Origin: JAXLVB01 sp046329195
GTDB lineage: Bacteria > Bacteroidota > Bacteroidia > Cytophagales > Spirosomataceae
Direction: 5' to 3'
NCBI GenBank assembly: GCA_046329195.1
Contig: JAXLVB010000002.1
Location: 2,294,001-2,358,000 of the forward strand
DNA length: 64,000 bases
Positions 62,660 to 64,000 of this stretch are shown here, in pieces. Numbering within the stretch: the stretch's first letter is position 1; each line of letters opens with the position of its first letter. A program made the translations under genes and the position numbers. Below the pieces are notes generated by a model. The model searched no databases. It was given only the letters and a program-made list of their open reading frames with translations, and had not been told where the DNA came from.

Positions 62660-62678
62660 TAAGTTTGCTTCTACGCCT

Positions 62679-63731
62679 ATGATGACCTTCTACCCTGGCC
62701 CTTCCAAAGTCTATCCGCAACTTGCTGATTATCTGCAAGATGCCGTAGCGAGTGGTATCTTGAGCGTCAATCACCGTAGCCAGCCTTTTATGGATTTACT
62801 TGCTGAAACAATTCGGTTGTTTAAGCAAAAATTAAATCTCCCTGCTGATTATCAGGTGTATTTTGTGTCGTCAGCCACCGAATGTTGGGAAATCATCGCT
62901 CAATCGTTGGTACAAGGCAATACGTACCATTGCTACAACGGGGCTTTCGGGAAAAAATGGTTTGAATACACCGCCAAATTGGGGATAGAAGCCTATGCGC
63001 TACCTTTTGGTGTGAATGAACACTTGTCGGTTCCTCGGGGGATTCTTCCCAAAACCGTTTGTTGTTTTACCCACAACGAAACCTCTAACGGCACTGCCTT
63101 GACCGATGACGTACTGGAATCTTACCAGATAGCTCGAACTCACCAAGGCGTTTTGTTAGCGATAGATGCCACCTCTTCGATGGGAGGGGTAAATCTGCCC
63201 TGGCAATTGGCCGACGTTTGGTTTGCCTCGGTACAAAAATGCTTCGGATTGCCAGCAGGTCTAGGTGTGATGGTCTGTTCGCCACAAGCTATTGAGCAAG
63301 CAACCCGGCTCAACGAGCGAAACCATTACAACAGTTTACTTTTTATTCACGAAAACTTTGCACAGTACCAAACACCCTACACGCCCAATGTGTTGGGAAT
63401 TTATTTGTTGAATCGAGTACTGCAGCAAATTCCGACCATCGCCGAAACGGCTCAAGTCATCAAAAAACGGGCGAAAGAATGGTATGATTTTTTTGAAAAT
63501 AACACATCATGGAACCTCCTAGCCAAGCAACCCGAAGTGCGGTCAGATACAGTAATTACCGTGAGTGGAGCAACTCCAGCGATTCAGTCCATCAAAAGCC
63601 GTTGTAAAGAAGCAGGTATCACATTGGGCAATGGCTATGGAGAATGGAAAGATACGACCTTTCGGATTGCTAATTTTCCAGCTATTGAACAATCTGAAAT
63701 AGCTCAATTAAAAACCCTTTTGATTGACTAA
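62679..63731 (+). CDS. Class V aminotransferase (SerC/AGAT-like)
   Basis: This 350-residue pyridoxal-phosphate enzyme of fold type I, class V, begins MMTFYPGPSKVYPQLADYL, with VSSATECWEIIAQSL (about 63-77), AIDATSSMGGVNLPWQLADV (about 161-180) and catalytic Lys187 in SVQKCFGLPAG. It differs from serC at 47.7 kb by lacking the SerC-type phosphate-binding sequence and is nearer to alanine-glyoxylate/serine aminotransferases. It lies 19 bases after the glycosyltransferase gene. The exact amino donor and acceptor are unknown. Confidence 0.87.
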   Translation: MMTFYPGPSKVYPQLADYLQDAVASGILSVNHRSQPFMDLLAETIRLFKQKLNLPADYQVYFVSSATECWEIIAQSLVQGNTYHCYNGAFGKKWFEYTAKLGIEAYALPFGVNEHLSVPRGILPKTVCCFTHNETSNGTALTDDVLESYQIARTHQGVLLAIDATSSMGGVNLPWQLADVWFASVQKCFGLPAGLGVMVCSPQAIEQATRLNERNHYNSLLFIHENFAQYQTPYTPNVLGIYLLNRVLQQIPTIAETAQVIKKRAKEWYDFFENNTSWNLLAKQPEVRSDTVITVSGATPAIQSIKSRCKEAGITLGNGYGEWKDTTFRIANFPAIEQSEIAQLKTLLID

Positions 63732-63733
63732 CT

Positions 63734-63800
63734 CGGAATATTATATGGTTTTTTGTTGATTTTTTGATTAATACACACAAAAATCAAAATAATATTCCGA
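63734..63800. terminator. Long inverted repeat between the aminotransferase and MarC-family genes
   Basis: TCGGAATATTA (63734-63744) and TAATATTCCGA (63790-63800) are perfect 11-bp complements; inside, T-rich TTTTTTGATT and AAAAATCAAAA add further pairing. It starts 2 bases after the aminotransferase stop, so a terminator is likely. A dyad operator for the next gene is also possible. Confidence 0.6.
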
Positions 63801-63828
63801 CAAATTAATCATTTTGATTTTTTGATAG

Positions 63829-63836
63829 TATCTTTG
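63829..63836 (+). promoter_or_regulatory. Possible -7 box for the MarC-family gene
   Basis: TATCTTTG fits TAnnTTTG and ends 28 bases before the ATG at 63865. A TTTG at 63813 is nearer than the usual -33 spacing. Confidence 0.45.
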
Positions 63837-63864
63837 TGCGCTACTTCTTAACGCCTACCGCCTT

Positions 63865-64000
63865 ATGGAATTGAACTTCAAAGAAATCGTTTCGGTTACG
63901 CTCATTTTGTTTTCGGTCATTGATATTATCGGTACCATTCCGGTCATCATAGACCTACGTCGCAAGGTTGGGGATATTCATGCAGGTACGGCTACGTTTG
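63865..64000 (+). CDS. MarC-family integral membrane protein (5' part)
   Basis: Only the first 45 residues are inside the window: MELNFKEIVSVTLILFSVID followed by IIGTIPVIIDLR, the first transmembrane helix with the conserved D-x-x-G-x-x-P pattern of the MarC/UPF0056 family. These are multi-helix inner-membrane proteins of uncertain transport function (some are linked to amino acid export). The gene runs off the right edge. Confidence 0.78.
   Translation, partial: MELNFKEIVSVTLILFSVIDIIGTIPVIIDLRRKVGDIHAGTATF

Overview
The window looks like chromosomal DNA of an aerobic, polysaccharide-degrading member of the Bacteroidota, most likely order Cytophagales (inference). The evidence is a SusC/SusD pair, a second TonB-dependent receptor with a carboxypeptidase-regulatory-like N-terminus, two very large FG-GAP/ASPIC lipoproteins, many Cys-lipobox signal peptides, weak Shine-Dalgarno signals, several Bacteroidota-type -7 boxes (TAnnTTTG), and TTG or GTG starts. 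No rRNA, tRNA, CRISPR array, prophage or intact conventional insertion sequence was seen.

Layout. 1-3.4 kb: 3' end of a GH127 arabinofuranosidase, a DEAD-box helicase and a PfkB sugar kinase. 3.4-6.0 kb: an AT-rich patch with two unknown lipoproteins, a JAMM-like gene remnant and palindromic repeats, including a 199-bp MITE-like element. 6.0-7.8 kb: three tandem two-helix membrane proteins facing a LuxR-type regulator, with two matching palindromes between them. 8.0-22.2 kb: a sugar epimerase, then a leftward susC-susD-lipoprotein-lipoprotein block with a DeoR-type regulator divergent from it, so a carbohydrate uptake locus. 22.4-27.7 kb: a large FAD/Fe-S 2-hydroxyacid dehydrogenase, a MATE exporter, and a decayed DUF433/DUF5615 toxin-antitoxin pair.

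28.6-41.6 kb is the most unusual part. A divergent AraC regulator faces ten tightly packed rightward genes: cytochrome P450, TonB receptor, di-haem c-type peroxidase, OmpA-like protein, secreted esterase, class III CoA-transferase, MFS transporter, CapA-like metallophosphoesterase, and two subunits resembling 2-hydroxyacyl-CoA dehydratase / benzoyl-CoA reductase. The dehydratase-like subunits have lost most of their iron-sulfur cysteines, the usual activator ATPase gene is absent, and the P450 lacks its acid-alcohol pair. It reads as an import-and-CoA-activation pathway of unknown chemistry.

41.8-51.7 kb: aromatic/ester metabolism (secreted hydrolases, an AAHS-type MFS transporter, Zn-dehydrogenase, PhzS-like monooxygenase with a DUF3237 partner) interleaved with an ECF sigma factor group and serC. 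52-59 kb: sulfatase, GH29 alpha-L-fucosidase, CitMHS transporter and AtuA-type genes; a REP-associated tyrosine transposase with its own 28-bp palindromes sits inside this set. 59-64 kb: housekeeping genes (htpG, trmN-like methyltransferase, family 2 glycosyltransferase, class V aminotransferase) and the start of a MarC-family membrane protein.
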